DNA from: Nocardia colli
Lineage (GTDB): Bacteria; Actinomycetota; Actinomycetes; Mycobacteriales; Mycobacteriaceae
Direction of reading: 5' to 3'
DNA: 64,000 nucleotides
Assembly (NCBI RefSeq): GCF_008704205.1
Contig: NZ_VXLC01000015.1
Coordinates: 1-64,000, forward strand
Shown: positions 8,274 to 17,396 of the stretch, one piece after another
Layout of the letters: each line of letters begins with the position of its first letter
Numbering within the stretch: the first letter of the stretch is position 1
The notes under the pieces: generated by a model
Told to the model about the DNA's origin: nothing
Seen by the model: the letters and a program-made list of their open reading frames with translations, nothing else
Database searches by the model: none
Position numbers and translations under genes: made by a program

Positions 8274-9212
8274 ATGGACGACGACACGCTCTTCACGATC
8301 GGGGCCCTGGCCGAATGGACCGGGTTGACGGTCAAGACGATTCGGTTCTACTCCGACAAGGGGATCGTGCCGCCGACCGAGTACAGCCCCGGCGGGTACC
8401 GGCTCTACGACGCCGACGCCGCAGCACGACTGGAACTGGTACGCACACTGCGCGAACTCGGCATCGACCTGCCCACGGTGGCGCGGGTGCTGGCGCACGA
8501 GACGTCGGTGACCGCCGTCGCCACGGCGCATGCCGACGCACTCGACGTACAGATCCGGATCCTGCGCACGCGGCGCGCGGTACTGCGAGCGGTAGCCGAA
8601 CGGGGTTCCCAGCGAACGGAGATGGACCTCATGCACAACCTGATGCGCATGTCGGAGGCCGAACGGCACCGGCTGATCAACGATTTCGCCGACGCGGCGT
8701 ACGGCGGCGTCGACGCGAACCCGGCCATGGTGGAGCTGGTACGCACCAGCATGCCCGAGCTGCCGGACGATCCGACGACCGAGCAGATCACGGCGTGGAT
8801 GGAACTCGTCGAGTTGGTGCAGGACAACGACTTCCGCGAGGCGGTTCGGGCGATGGCCGAGTATCAGGCGCGGGAACGGGCCGATGGTGATACCACCGGC
8901 TTGCATCACGGGCTAACCGAGGCCGTTCGGACCGAAGTCGGCCAGGCGATCGCCGACGGCGTCGAAGCCGAATCCGCCGCGGCCGCTGTGGTTGTCGACG
9001 CATTGAGCGCTCGGTATGCCGAGACGTTCGGAAAGCCCGACGACTCGCGATTGCGTCGCTGGATGCTCGAGCGGCTCGAGGTCGCGAATGATCCTCGCGT
9101 GGAACGCTATTGGCGTCTGGTTTCGGCGATCAACGGCTGGCCCGAAATGCCTGATCTAGCACCAGTATTCACCTGGTTCACCGCTGCGTTGCGTGCCCAT
9201 CGGGGTGGCTGA
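8274..9212 (+). CDS. MerR-family transcriptional regulator
   Basis: 312 residues. The N-terminal MerR winged helix (FTIGALAEWTGLTVKTIRFYSDKGIV, then the GGYRLYD wing) is followed by a dimerisation helix. The long helical C-terminal part (about 200 residues) is an effector domain I cannot match to a known ligand. Length and domain order resemble the BmrR/TipA-type drug-sensing branch. GGAGG lies 8 bases before the ATG. No drug pump lies adjacent; the only near candidates are its own gene and the divergent 99-residue protein. Confidence 0.85.
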   Translation: MDDDTLFTIGALAEWTGLTVKTIRFYSDKGIVPPTEYSPGGYRLYDADAAARLELVRTLRELGIDLPTVARVLAHETSVTAVATAHADALDVQIRILRTRRAVLRAVAERGSQRTEMDLMHNLMRMSEAERHRLINDFADAAYGGVDANPAMVELVRTSMPELPDDPTTEQITAWMELVELVQDNDFREAVRAMAEYQARERADGDTTGLHHGLTEAVRTEVGQAIADGVEAESAAAAVVVDALSARYAETFGKPDDSRLRRWMLERLEVANDPRVERYWRLVSAINGWPEMPDLAPVFTWFTAALRAHRGG

Positions 9213-9430
9213 ATCATCCGGTACTCGCTTGGTGGGGCAGCGTAAGCCACGCGGAAGGTGTGGCAGCGGCACGGAATTCCCGCCGGGTGCGGAGCGCCTG
9301 GTCGAGCCGTTCGGGTTCTGGCGGCAGTGCTTCAGGCGCTGCCGCCGGATCGACGTGGCCTCCGTGTACTCGTCGAAGAGCTTGTGCGGCAACGTCGGTC
9401 TTGTGGCCGAGGCCTGCAACGTCGAGCCGG

Positions 9431-9907
9431 TTACGGATTCTTGTGGGGGAGGGTCGGGGTGATTCGGGTGTTGCGGACGTGTTCGTAGACGACGGAGGTG
9501 CGGACGTCGGCTACTTCGGGGCGTTCGGTGAGTTTGTCGATGACGAAGGCGTAGAGGCTGTCGTTGTCGGGGACGGCGACGTGGATCAGGAAGTCCTCGG
9601 TGCCGGTGGTGACGAAGACGCCGAGTGTGTCGGGGAGGCTGCAGACCCATTGGCGGAAGCCTTCGATCATGCGCCGGGAGGGGGGTCTGATCCGGACGGC
9701 GATCAGTGCCTGCACCGGGCGGCCGATGGCGGGGAGGTCGACATCGAGCAGCGCGCCGCGGATCACTCCGCGCCGGCTCAGGCCGCGGGTGCGTTCGAGC
9801 GCGGTGGTGGGGGAGACGCCGACCGCGGCGGCGATGTCGCGATTGGTGCGCCGTGCATCCGACTGCAATTCCCGCAGGATCGCCTTATCAAGTTCGTCCA
9901 TGTCCAC
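9431..9907 (-). CDS. Lrp/AsnC-family regulator
   Basis: 158 residues: an N-terminal helix-turn-helix (DRDIAAAVGVSPTTALERTRGL-like region, residues about 22-45) followed by a RAM ligand-binding domain (residues about 65-145). Length is standard for Lrp/AsnC. An alternative start two codons downstream is equally possible. It diverges from a DUF2000 gene with 105 bases between, and probably regulates it in response to an amino acid. About 218 bases between its stop and the MerR gene hold no convincing gene. Confidence 0.88.
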   Translation of the reverse strand: MDMDELDKAILRELQSDARRTNRDIAAAVGVSPTTALERTRGLSRRGVIRGALLDVDLPAIGRPVQALIAVRIRPPSRRMIEGFRQWVCSLPDTLGVFVTTGTEDFLIHVAVPDNDSLYAFVIDKLTERPEVADVRTSVVYEHVRNTRITPTLPHKNP

Positions 9908-10012
9908 CGAAACACTCCTCGAGCCGAACTAAATACGGAGATGATTGCAGCTCATTGAACCATTGCGTACCTTCCATCGAATCAGCCGTATGAAGTTGGG
10001 AAGGTGTGGCGA

Positions 10013-10492
10013 ATGTCGGATCAAGCGAACACAGCGGTGGGTTTCGCACCGGAGGAGGTCAGGATCGATGAACCGACTCGCGCGGCCCGCCTGAAGTGGG
10101 TGGTGATCGTCGACGCGGACCTGCCGCCGGGACGGGCGATCAACGCGGCGGTATGCGTCGCGGCGGCGACCGGTGCGGCGGTCTCCGGTTTGCTCGGACC
10201 CGACGGGAAAGACGGTGCCGGCCAAGTACATCCCGGTCTGCCGTGGGCGGGGTGCACCATCTTGGCCGCCGGGAGCGCCGAACTCCGCGCGCTGCGCGAT
10301 CGAGCCGCCGCGGGTGACGGCACATTCGTCGTCGACATGCCGAGCCAGGCCCAGCACACCCGCGTGTACGGCGAATACCTGGACGCACTCGCCAACGCCG
10401 AACAAGAGCGCATGGAGTACTACGCGGTCGGGATCATCGGACCGCGAAACCGCATCGACAAACTCGTCAAGAAGCTTCCGCTGGCCGCATAA
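10013..10492 (+). CDS. DUF2000 family protein
   Basis: 159 residues resembling the DUF2000 family, which has a peptidyl-tRNA-hydrolase-II-like fold: KWVVIVDADLPPGRAINAAVCVAA is the opening strand-helix, followed by a conserved DMPSQAQ block. No biochemical role is established for the family. I chose the ATG at 10013 because GGGAAGG lies about 8 bases upstream; a GTG at 10004 overlaps that site. The divergent Lrp/AsnC regulator suggests amino-acid-responsive control. Confidence 0.75.
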   Translation: MSDQANTAVGFAPEEVRIDEPTRAARLKWVVIVDADLPPGRAINAAVCVAAATGAAVSGLLGPDGKDGAGQVHPGLPWAGCTILAAGSAELRALRDRAAAGDGTFVVDMPSQAQHTRVYGEYLDALANAEQERMEYYAVGIIGPRNRIDKLVKKLPLAA

Positions 10493-10562
10493 CTCGCCTC
10501 CGCCACACCGACCTGCTGATCCTCGTCGCACGTGTCGGTGGGTATCGGTAGCGTCTGGTGCT

Positions 10563-12554
10563 GTGGAAACAGGGGAACGTATCCAAGAGCTCGCGGAGCG
10601 CATCGTGGCGCTGCGCGACGCCTACTACCAGGGCTCGCCGTTGGTCGCCGACGCGGACTACGACGCGATCGAGGACGAGCTGCGCGGTTTGATCGAGGCG
10701 CATCCGGACCTCGCGCCCGATCCGAATCCGCTGGAGCAGGTCGGTGCGCCCGCGGTGCTGCACGCGCCGATCCGGCATGCGCGGCCGATGTTGTCGCTGG
10801 AGAAGGCGACCAAGCCGGAGCAGGTCGAGGCGTTCTTCAACCGCTTCCCCGGACAGTCGGTGGTGGTGATGCCGAAGCTCGACGGCCTGTCCCTGTCTCT
10901 GGTTTTCGAGGACGGACGGCTGGTGCGAGCCGTGACCCGCGGTGACGGCACCACCGGTGACGACGTGACCATGCTGGTGCGCGCGCTGGTCGACGGCGTT
11001 CCGGACCGTATCGATGTCCCCGGGCGGGTGGAGGTGCGCGGTGAGGCGGTGATGCTGCGATCGACGTTCGTCGCCTACAACACCGCGCATCCGGACAAGC
11101 CGCTGATCAACCCGCGCAACGCCGCGGCGGGCACGCTGCGGGCGAAGGATCCGGCCACGGTCGCCGAACGGCGCTTGCAGTTCTTCGGATTCGACTTGGA
11201 CGCCGCCGACGATCACGCTGCCGACGATCTGGAAGAGGGCCTGCGGGCGCTCGGGATCGCGGGCGCGCAGATGCGGCACTGCGCCGACGCCGCGCAGGCG
11301 CAGGCGGCGATCACCGCGATCGAGCAGGGCCGCAACGACTTGGACTACGACCTCGACGGCGCGGTGCTGCGCCTCGCCGACCGAGAGGCCTACGCGGCGG
11401 CCGGAACTCGCTCGAACTCCCCGCGCGGCGCACTGGCGTTCAAGTTCGCCGCCGAGGAGAAGACCACGCTGCTGCGTGAGGTGATCTGGGACGTCGGCAA
11501 GACCGGCAAGATCGTGCCGGTCGCCTGGCTGGAGCCGGTGTTCGTCGGCGGCACCACGGTCACCAAGGCGACGCTGGCCAACCAAGAGGTGATCAAGGCG
11601 CGCGACATCAAGGTCGGCGACACCGTGCTGGTGCGCCGCGCCGGCGACGTGATCCCGTTCGTGGCCGGCGTCCTCGATGCCGCCAAACGCACGGGCGAGG
11701 AGCGCGAGATCGTGTCGCCCACCGTCTGTCCGTCGTGCGAGCAGCCGGTGACCGAGCAGGGCAACAGCCGAGAACTGTTCTGCACCAACGTTTCCTGCCC
11801 CGCGCAGACGGTGCGCAGGCTGATCCACTGGGCGTCGCGGTCGGCGGCCGATATCGACGCCATCGGTGGCGTGTGGATCGAACGCCTTGCCGAGGCGGGC
11901 ATTCTGGAGAACCCCTCGGACTTCTACACGCTCACCAAGGAACGCCTGCTCGAGTTCGACCGCATCGGCGAGATCTCCGCCGCCCGGATGATCGAGTCGA
12001 TCGATGCGAGCCGTCAGGTCGGCCTGCGCCGCGCGCTGATCGGGTTGGCCATCCCGATGGCTTCGGACGGAACCGCCGCCCGCCTGGCCCGCGCCGGATT
12101 CGGCTCCCTCGAAGAGGTCGCCGACGCGGGGGAGGAGCGACTCGTCGCGGTCGACGATATCGGCGCGAAGGTCGCTGCCTCCCTGATCGCGCACCTCACT
12201 CGCCTGCGCCCGGAGCTCGAGCGGTTGCGCGCGGCGGGTGTCTCTCTGGACGTGCGCGCCGAAGACCTGCCGCCGGTCGTCGCGGCCGGTGCGCCCCTGG
12301 CCGGCAAGACCGTAGTGATCACCGGTGCGATCAGCGACCCACGCTCCGGCGAGAAGGTCGCCCGCCCGACCTTCCAGCGCCTGTGCGAAAAGGCCGGCGC
12401 GACAGCGGCTTCCTCGGTCTCGGCGAACACCGACATGCTGATCACCGGTGCCGGAGTCGGTGACAGCAAGTTGACCAAAGCGGAGAAACTCGGCGTCGAG
12501 GTCATCGATCAAGGCGAGATCTGGACCCTGCTGATCGCCGCCAACATCGTCTGA
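10563..12554 (+). CDS. ligA: NAD-dependent DNA ligase, divergent LigA type
   Basis: 663-residue DNA ligase with all LigA parts in order: domain Ia (DAYYQGSPLVADADYDAIEDE, residues about 19-39), adenylation domain with the KLDG motif (adenylated Lys about 105), the TRGDGTTGDDVT block, an OB fold, a four-Cys zinc finger (CPSC...CTN..CP), helix-hairpin-helix motifs and a C-terminal BRCT domain. It seals nicks using NAD. Compared with my memory of the mycobacterial housekeeping LigA (about 690 residues, KIDG), it is shorter and clearly divergent, so it may be a second ligase. The GTG at 10563 fits the family N-terminus; it has no strong ribosome site. Confidence 0.9.
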   Translation: METGERIQELAERIVALRDAYYQGSPLVADADYDAIEDELRGLIEAHPDLAPDPNPLEQVGAPAVLHAPIRHARPMLSLEKATKPEQVEAFFNRFPGQSVVVMPKLDGLSLSLVFEDGRLVRAVTRGDGTTGDDVTMLVRALVDGVPDRIDVPGRVEVRGEAVMLRSTFVAYNTAHPDKPLINPRNAAAGTLRAKDPATVAERRLQFFGFDLDAADDHAADDLEEGLRALGIAGAQMRHCADAAQAQAAITAIEQGRNDLDYDLDGAVLRLADREAYAAAGTRSNSPRGALAFKFAAEEKTTLLREVIWDVGKTGKIVPVAWLEPVFVGGTTVTKATLANQEVIKARDIKVGDTVLVRRAGDVIPFVAGVLDAAKRTGEEREIVSPTVCPSCEQPVTEQGNSRELFCTNVSCPAQTVRRLIHWASRSAADIDAIGGVWIERLAEAGILENPSDFYTLTKERLLEFDRIGEISAARMIESIDASRQVGLRRALIGLAIPMASDGTAARLARAGFGSLEEVADAGEERLVAVDDIGAKVAASLIAHLTRLRPELERLRAAGVSLDVRAEDLPPVVAAGAPLAGKTVVITGAISDPRSGEKVARPTFQRLCEKAGATAASSVSANTDMLITGAGVGDSKLTKAEKLGVEVIDQGEIWTLLIAANIV

Positions 12555-12567
12555 CCGCGGCGACTGC

Positions 12568-13347
12568 TCAGGCGGTCTCGGCCTGAAGGGCGGGCCCGAG
12601 GAGTAGTCCACCGTCGATGACGTACTCCGACCCTGTGACGAACGACGCCTCCGAGGACGTGAGGAACAGGAGAAGCCGGGTGACGTCGGTCGGCTCGCCG
12701 AGCCGGGGGATGGCGAACGGCTCGGGTGAGTAGAAGTCGGAGATTGGCGCGGTGGCGCCGGCTGCTGGTTCGTGGATGAAGGGGGTCGCGATCACGCCGG
12801 GGTGGATGGTGTTCACCCGGATGTGGTCGCGGCCGAGCTCGAGTGCTGCGGTTCGGGTGAGGCCGCGCACGGCCCACTTGCTGGCGACGTACGGCGCGTA
12901 GTGCGCCGTGCCGCCCAGACCCATGATCGAGGCGATGTTGACGATGGCTCCCCCTCCGGCGCGGCGCAGAGCGGGGGCCGCGACCTTGATGCCGAGGAAT
13001 GTCCCGGTGAGATTGACGTCGAGGATGCGCGACCACGTTGCCTGGTCCGTGTATTCGATTGTGGCAGGCGGGTTCTGCACGCCCGCGTTGTTGACGAGCA
13101 CGTTCAGGGCGCCGAAGGCACTTTCGGCGAATTGCACACCGGCGGACCACGAGCTCTCGTCGGTGACGTCGAGGCGGACGAAGCGAGCGCGGGTCCCGAG
13201 CTCGTCGGCCAGCGCGGCGCCGCGTTCGGCGTCGATGCCCCCGATCACCACGTTCGCTCCCTCCGCGTGAAAGGCGCGCACGTGGCTCGAGCCCTGGCCG
13301 CCGGCCCCACCGGTCACGAGCACGGTCTGGTTGTCGAAACGGGACAT
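12568..13347 (-). CDS. short-chain dehydrogenase/reductase (SDR)
   Basis: Classical SDR oxidoreductase, 259 residues. The cofactor motif TGGAGGQG is at residues about 12-19, NNAG follows strand 4, Ser is in SIMGLGG, and the YVASK catalytic pair is intact. A Ser/Tyr/Lys triad with this spacing reduces or oxidises a secondary alcohol or ketone; the cofactor is probably NAD(H) or NADP(H). It diverges from a TetR gene, with two matching palindromic operators in between, so it is very probably repressed by that TetR. Confidence 0.9.
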   Translation of the reverse strand: MSRFDNQTVLVTGGAGGQGSSHVRAFHAEGANVVIGGIDAERGAALADELGTRARFVRLDVTDESSWSAGVQFAESAFGALNVLVNNAGVQNPPATIEYTDQATWSRILDVNLTGTFLGIKVAAPALRRAGGGAIVNIASIMGLGGTAHYAPYVASKWAVRGLTRTAALELGRDHIRVNTIHPGVIATPFIHEPAAGATAPISDFYSPEPFAIPRLGEPTDVTRLLLFLTSSEASFVTGSEYVIDGGLLLGPALQAETA

Positions 13348-13408
13348 CAGATGTTCCTCCGGTACATGGATGAATGACCGGGATCATCAGTGATGAACGG
13401 CGGCCAGT

Positions 13409-13476
13409 GGTGAGCCGGTCGACTCACCATCGCTCCGACAGTAGGTCGGCGGCGATGGTGAGTCAAGCCACTCATC
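13409..13476. promoter_or_regulatory. paired TetR operators
   Basis: Two related 20-base palindromic sites lie between divergent SDR and TetR genes: GGTGAGCCGGTCGACTCACC at 13409-13428 and GGTGAGTCAAGCCACTCATC at 13457-13476, centres 48 bases apart. A separate 13-base perfect palindrome (TCATCAGTGATGA) is at 13384-13396, close to the SDR start. Confidence 0.65.
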
Positions 13477-13491
13477 TCGTATGCTTGGCCC

Positions 13492-14136
13492 ATGAACAGT
13501 GTCGTGACGACGTATCACCAGCGCGTTGCCCAGGAGAAGCGCGCGCTGATCGTGACGGCCGCGACCGAACTGTTTCTCGAGTTGGGCTACGACCGGACGT
13601 CGCTGGCGCGGATCGCGGAGCGCTCGGGCGTTTCGCGGGCCACCTTGTTCAAGCAGTTTCCGACCAAAGCGGCCCTGTTCGACGCCATCGTGACCGAGTC
13701 CTGGTCGACCGCCGACGACGACGATCCGCCGCCGGCCGGCAACGTCGTCGACGGGCTCGGCATCATCGGTCGCCGTTACGCCGAGCTGTTAGGCCGTGCC
13801 CAGATGACCGACCTTTTCCGGATCGTCATCGCCGAGCTGCCGCGGTTCCCCGAGCTGGCCCAAGCCCAGTTCTCGAACGGGAAGATGCCTTACTTCGAAT
13901 CCGTACGCAGCTACCTCTTGGCCGAGCACGCCGCGGGTACGGTGCGGGTCGAGGACGCGGAGCTTGCGGCCACCCAGTTCCTGGGCATGATCTCCAACTA
14001 CGTCTTCTGGCCTGCCCTCCTGGTGCCGGGCTGGAAGGTCAGCGCCGAACGCGTCGCTCAGGTAGTCGACGAGGCTGTTCGCACCATCGCCGCCCGGTAC
14101 GCTGTGATCGGACCAGGGGAGTCCACCGACGAGTGA
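13492..14136 (+). CDS. TetR-family regulator
   Basis: 214 residues with an N-terminal TetR helix-turn-helix (LARIAERSGVSRATLFKQFPTKAALF, residues about 38-63) and a variable helical ligand/dimerisation domain. Divergent from the SDR at 12568-13347, with paired operators between, so it most likely represses that gene and itself. The start codon lies 16 bases downstream of the second operator and has no clear ribosome site. Confidence 0.88.
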   Translation: MNSVVTTYHQRVAQEKRALIVTAATELFLELGYDRTSLARIAERSGVSRATLFKQFPTKAALFDAIVTESWSTADDDDPPPAGNVVDGLGIIGRRYAELLGRAQMTDLFRIVIAELPRFPELAQAQFSNGKMPYFESVRSYLLAEHAAGTVRVEDAELAATQFLGMISNYVFWPALLVPGWKVSAERVAQVVDEAVRTIAARYAVIGPGESTDE

Positions 14137-14149
14137 GTCCGCAACCGGA

Positions 14150-15118
14150 TCACGCGGAGGGCGTGAGCGCAATCCGGCCGAAAACCTCGCTTGCTTCGAC
14201 CTTTTGGTGGGCCAGCGCAGCCTCCTCCAGCGGGAGCACCTCGTGCACCACCGCTTCCAACTCACCACGACCGGCGGCAGCGAACAATTCAGCGGTCCCT
14301 GCGCGTTGATCGGCGACGGGCACGGTGTCGGCGCTGAAAGTGATGAACGACAGGGACTTCCGGAACGCCGCGATCATCGGCATCGCGAAGTCCGGCGCCG
14401 GGAACCCCGCCATCGCGCCGACCACGACCATCCGCCCGTTCGGCGCGAGCTTGGTGAAGAACGAGGGCAGGTCGGCACCGGCCACAATGTCGAAGATGAT
14501 GTCGTATGCCGCCGGAGCGTCCTCGTCGCCTGCGCCGGCGCGGTCGAGCACGTGCGTCGCGCCGAGCTTGCGCAGCCGAGCGCCGCGCTCGGCCGACGAC
14601 GTGGTCACCGCGACCGCCGAGGCGCCACCCCGGACCGCGAGTTGTACCGCCATGACGCCGATCCCGCCGGCCGCGCCGCGCACCAGCACCGACTCGCCGC
14701 CGGCGAAATGGCCGTGGCGCAACGCGAAGTGGGCCACCACGCCGGAACTGCCGAGCGTCACCGCGTCGACGGCCGACAGGCTGTCCGGCAACGGAACGAG
14801 CGCCGTCTCCGCGACAACGGCCCGTTCGGCGTAACCACCGGTCCCGTCGGTCAATGCCCACACCCGCCGACCGACCCACGCGGCGTCGACGCCCTCGCCG
14901 ACCGCGGTCACCACGCCTGCGACTTCGCTGCCGGCGATATGACCGGCGGTCTCGCCGTACGCGGCCAGTGTGCCGCTGCGCCGCAGCACATCGACACCGC
15001 CGACACCGATCGCCTCCGTGGCGATCAGCGCCTGCCCGGCGGCGGGCCTCGGGTCGGGAAGGTCGACGACCGTGAGAACCTCAGGGCCGCCGTATGTTTG
15101 GACCTGCACTGCCTTCAC
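14150..15118 (-). CDS. zinc-free MDR oxidoreductase (quinone oxidoreductase type)
   Basis: 322 residues, medium-chain dehydrogenase/reductase of the quinone oxidoreductase group. The N-terminal GroES-like part begins MKAVQVQTYGGPEVL, and the Rossmann part has VRGAAGGIGVMAVQLA at residues about 140-155. The zinc-binding Cys/His of alcohol dehydrogenases is absent, as expected for this group. It probably reduces a quinone or enone with NADPH. GTG start with GGAGA upstream. It diverges from the TetR gene at 15195 across a perfect inverted repeat and is the probable regulated gene. Confidence 0.88.
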   Translation of the reverse strand: MKAVQVQTYGGPEVLTVVDLPDPRPAAGQALIATEAIGVGGVDVLRRSGTLAAYGETAGHIAGSEVAGVVTAVGEGVDAAWVGRRVWALTDGTGGYAERAVVAETALVPLPDSLSAVDAVTLGSSGVVAHFALRHGHFAGGESVLVRGAAGGIGVMAVQLAVRGGASAVAVTTSSAERGARLRKLGATHVLDRAGAGDEDAPAAYDIIFDIVAGADLPSFFTKLAPNGRMVVVGAMAGFPAPDFAMPMIAAFRKSLSFITFSADTVPVADQRAGTAELFAAAGRGELEAVVHEVLPLEEAALAHQKVEASEVFGRIALTPSA

Positions 15119-15157
15119 TGATATCTCCGTTTTCTGTTCGATCGACCATCGGACCGT

Positions 15158-15177
15158 AACGGACGCCCCCGTCCGTT
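15158..15177. promoter_or_regulatory. TetR operator
   Basis: AACGGACG-CCCC-CGTCCGTT is a perfect inverted repeat with 8-base arms between the divergent oxidoreductase (start 15118) and TetR (start 15195) genes. The form and place fit binding by the TetR dimer, repressing both directions. Confidence 0.7.
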
Positions 15178-15194
15178 TAGCTAAAGTGAGAGCG

Positions 15195-15827
15195 GTGACC
15201 CCTCGTTTGTCTCACACTCTGCGTGCCGACGCGCAGGACAACCGCGAACGCATCCTCGACGCGGCCCGCGCGGTATTCGTCGCCGAGGGACTGAACGTGC
15301 CGATGCGCGCGATCGCCCGCCGCGCCGAGGTCGGTCCCGCCACCCTCTACCGGCATTTCCCGACCAAGGAGCTGCTGGTCACCGAGGCGTTCACCGACCA
15401 GATGCGCGCTTGCCAGACCATCGTGAACGAAGGGCTCGCCGACCCGGATCCGTGGCACGGCCTCTGCGTCGCGGTCGAGCGACTCTGCGAACTGCAAGCC
15501 CAGGACAAAGGTATTACCGCGGCATTCATGTCCACCTTTCCGCACGCGATGGACTTCGCCACGATTCGCGCGGCGTCGCTGACCGGCGCGGCCGAACTGA
15601 TCCGCCGCGCCAAGGCCACCGGCCGCTTGCGTCCCGACGTCGTGCTGGACGACTTCCTGCTCACGATCATGGCCAACAGCGGCATTCAAGCGGCGACCCC
15701 GGCCGCCCGCACCGCGGCCTCGCGACGTTTCGCCGCGCTGATGATCCGGGCGTTCCAAACCTCGTCCGAGTCCGCGCCCTTACCACCTGTGCCCCGGCTG
15801 ATGCCGTTTACCTGGCCGGATCACTGA
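15195..15827 (+). CDS. TetR-family regulator
   Basis: About 210 residues. The helix-turn-helix (MRAIARRAEVGPATLYRHFP) occupies residues about 36-55 and is followed by a helical regulatory domain with the ATPAARTAASRRFAALMIRAF end typical of a TetR subgroup. Divergent from the quinone-oxidoreductase-type gene with a perfect palindrome between. The start could be GTG 15195 or GTG 15186. The 3' end overlaps the convergent gene by 20 bases. Confidence 0.85.
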   Translation: MTPRLSHTLRADAQDNRERILDAARAVFVAEGLNVPMRAIARRAEVGPATLYRHFPTKELLVTEAFTDQMRACQTIVNEGLADPDPWHGLCVAVERLCELQAQDKGITAAFMSTFPHAMDFATIRAASLTGAAELIRRAKATGRLRPDVVLDDFLLTIMANSGIQAATPAARTAASRRFAALMIRAFQTSSESAPLPPVPRLMPFTWPDH

Positions 15828-16506
15828 TGAGATGGTGGTAGGCGGTGTCGAGCGGAATGTCGACCGCGTACCAGGCCGCGGGGCGCTCGTTGTCGTGCGG
15901 ACACCAGGCGGCCGCGATGCACAGCCGGGCCACCTGCGTGGAGTTGAGGCCGGGCAGGTGCCAGCCGATTCGGGCCGGATCGTCATAGCGCACACCGTAT
16001 TCGGCGGCTTCGTCGTCGCTGGTCGGCAGCAGGCGGGCCCAGCTGGTCGGCATCAGCCGGCCGTCGGCGGCCTGCAGGGAGAGCAGTTCGGAATCCGGGC
16101 CGCCGATCGAGACCATGAAGTCCTCGTTCTCGATGCTCACCGCGGCGAGGCATTCGCCGGAATCGCGGCCGCCGTAGGCATTGCCGGGGATGTCGGTCAG
16201 CTCGGCCGAGATCACCAGCCGGGGCAGCTTAGCTCGCGACTGCACCTGCCAGATGCCGGCCCACACCGGGACCGGCGCGCCGCCGTCCCAGGCCGGTACG
16301 TCGATGCTGCCGATCAGCAGATCGACCGCCGCGTCGCGATGCCGCCACTGGTGCAGATGCGAGCCGTTCGGCAAGCGCCACAAGGTATCCGACTCGGTCG
16401 CCAGCACGTCGGATCCGAGGGTGACGGAGAAGCCGATCGTGCCGAGGGGGGTGTCGATCACAGCTGGGCGACGGTCTGCCTGGGCCAGGTGGTCGGTAGG
16501 GAGCAT
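15808..16506 (-). CDS. hypothetical protein
   Basis: 232 residues, not recognised. No signal peptide or membrane helix. It looks like a soluble beta-rich protein with many Trp (WRLPNGSHLHQWRHRD, WAGIWQV, TSWARLLP) and has coding bias equal to its neighbours. The 3' end overlaps the convergent TetR gene. Upstream, 89 bases separate it from a divergent methyltransferase. Confidence 0.7.
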   Translation of the reverse strand: MLPTDHLAQADRRPAVIDTPLGTIGFSVTLGSDVLATESDTLWRLPNGSHLHQWRHRDAAVDLLIGSIDVPAWDGGAPVPVWAGIWQVQSRAKLPRLVISAELTDIPGNAYGGRDSGECLAAVSIENEDFMVSIGGPDSELLSLQAADGRLMPTSWARLLPTSDDEAAEYGVRYDDPARIGWHLPGLNSTQVARLCIAAAWCPHDNERPAAWYAVDIPLDTAYHHLISDPAR

Positions 16507-16595
16507 GCGCCCATCATGCAGGGTGGTATTCGCGGGGAAATGACGGACCGGGCTCTTGCTGGCGGCCTGTTCTGCCGGTCGGCAGGATGGCAGCC

Positions 16596-17336
16596 ATGAC
16601 TGCCATTCCCGAGAAGTCTGCCGCGGCCGTGGAAAACGACTACGACAGCTTCGCCGAGGGGTACACAGCCGAGACCGAAACCAACCTGATCAACGGCTAT
16701 TACGCGCGGCCGGCGATCGTGGACCTGGCGGGGGAGGTGGCTGGCCGGCGGATCCTCGACGCAGGCTGTGGCTCCGGTCCGATCTTCGCGACGCTGCGCG
16801 AGCGGGGCGCCCTCGTGACCGGCTTCGATGCCAGCGCCAAGATGGTGGAGCTGGCCCGGCAGCGGCTCGGGGTCGACGCGGACCTGCGTGTCGCCGCCAT
16901 CGGCAGCCCGCTGCCATTTCCCGACGGCGAGTTCGACGACGCCATCGCATCCCTTGTTCTGCACTACCTGGAGGACTGGACCGCGCCACTGGCCGAGCTG
17001 CGCCGCGTGCTGAAACCCGGTGGCCGGCTGATCATCTCCGTCAATCACCCCTTCATCTACAAGTTGATCAATCCGGCCGCCGACTATTTCGCGACCACCA
17101 AGCACTCCGAGGAATACACCTTCGACGGTCAGCAGGCTGTCCTCACCTACTGGCACCGCCCCCTGCACGCAATGACCGACGCCTTCGTGGCAGCCGGTTT
17201 CCGCACAACCGTCATCAGCGAACCACCCCCGGCCCAGGGTGCCCGCGAACTGTTCCCCGACATGGTCGGCAAATCCCCATCGGGAGCGTTCCTGAGCTTC
17301 CTGTTCTTCGTCCTGGAGGCCGTCGAAGAATCCTGA
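16596..17336 (+). CDS. class I SAM-dependent methyltransferase
   Basis: 246 residues. Motif I is LDAGCGSG (about residue 51), motif II is in VTGFDASAKM, and motif IV/V is FDDAIASLVLHYLEDW followed by LRRVLKPGGRLIISVNHP. This is the UbiE/COQ5-like small-molecule methyltransferase type; the substrate is unknown. GGCAGG lies 9 bases before the ATG at 16596; an in-frame ATG at 16587 overlaps this site. The SRPBCC gene 60 bases downstream may be in the same operon. Confidence 0.88.
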   Translation: MTAIPEKSAAAVENDYDSFAEGYTAETETNLINGYYARPAIVDLAGEVAGRRILDAGCGSGPIFATLRERGALVTGFDASAKMVELARQRLGVDADLRVAAIGSPLPFPDGEFDDAIASLVLHYLEDWTAPLAELRRVLKPGGRLIISVNHPFIYKLINPAADYFATTKHSEEYTFDGQQAVLTYWHRPLHAMTDAFVAAGFRTTVISEPPPAQGARELFPDMVGKSPSGAFLSFLFFVLEAVEES

Positions 17337-17396
17337 ACCCATTGCGCCACAAGTACTACTGATCGTAGTATTGGGCGATCGCAGGGGAGGGCTTAC

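Noticed and set aside
8211..8909. Upstream extension of the 99-residue minus-strand protein across the MerR gene
   Set aside because: This part is antisense to the MerR gene; only the region from 8210 down looks coding.
9213..9430. Possible short gene between MerR and Lrp
   Set aside because: Open frames are short and without a ribosome site or family match.
10467..12611. Very long open frame antisense to the ligase gene
   Set aside because: Caused by GC-rich codon structure of the ligase; translation has no recognisable domain and no ribosome site.
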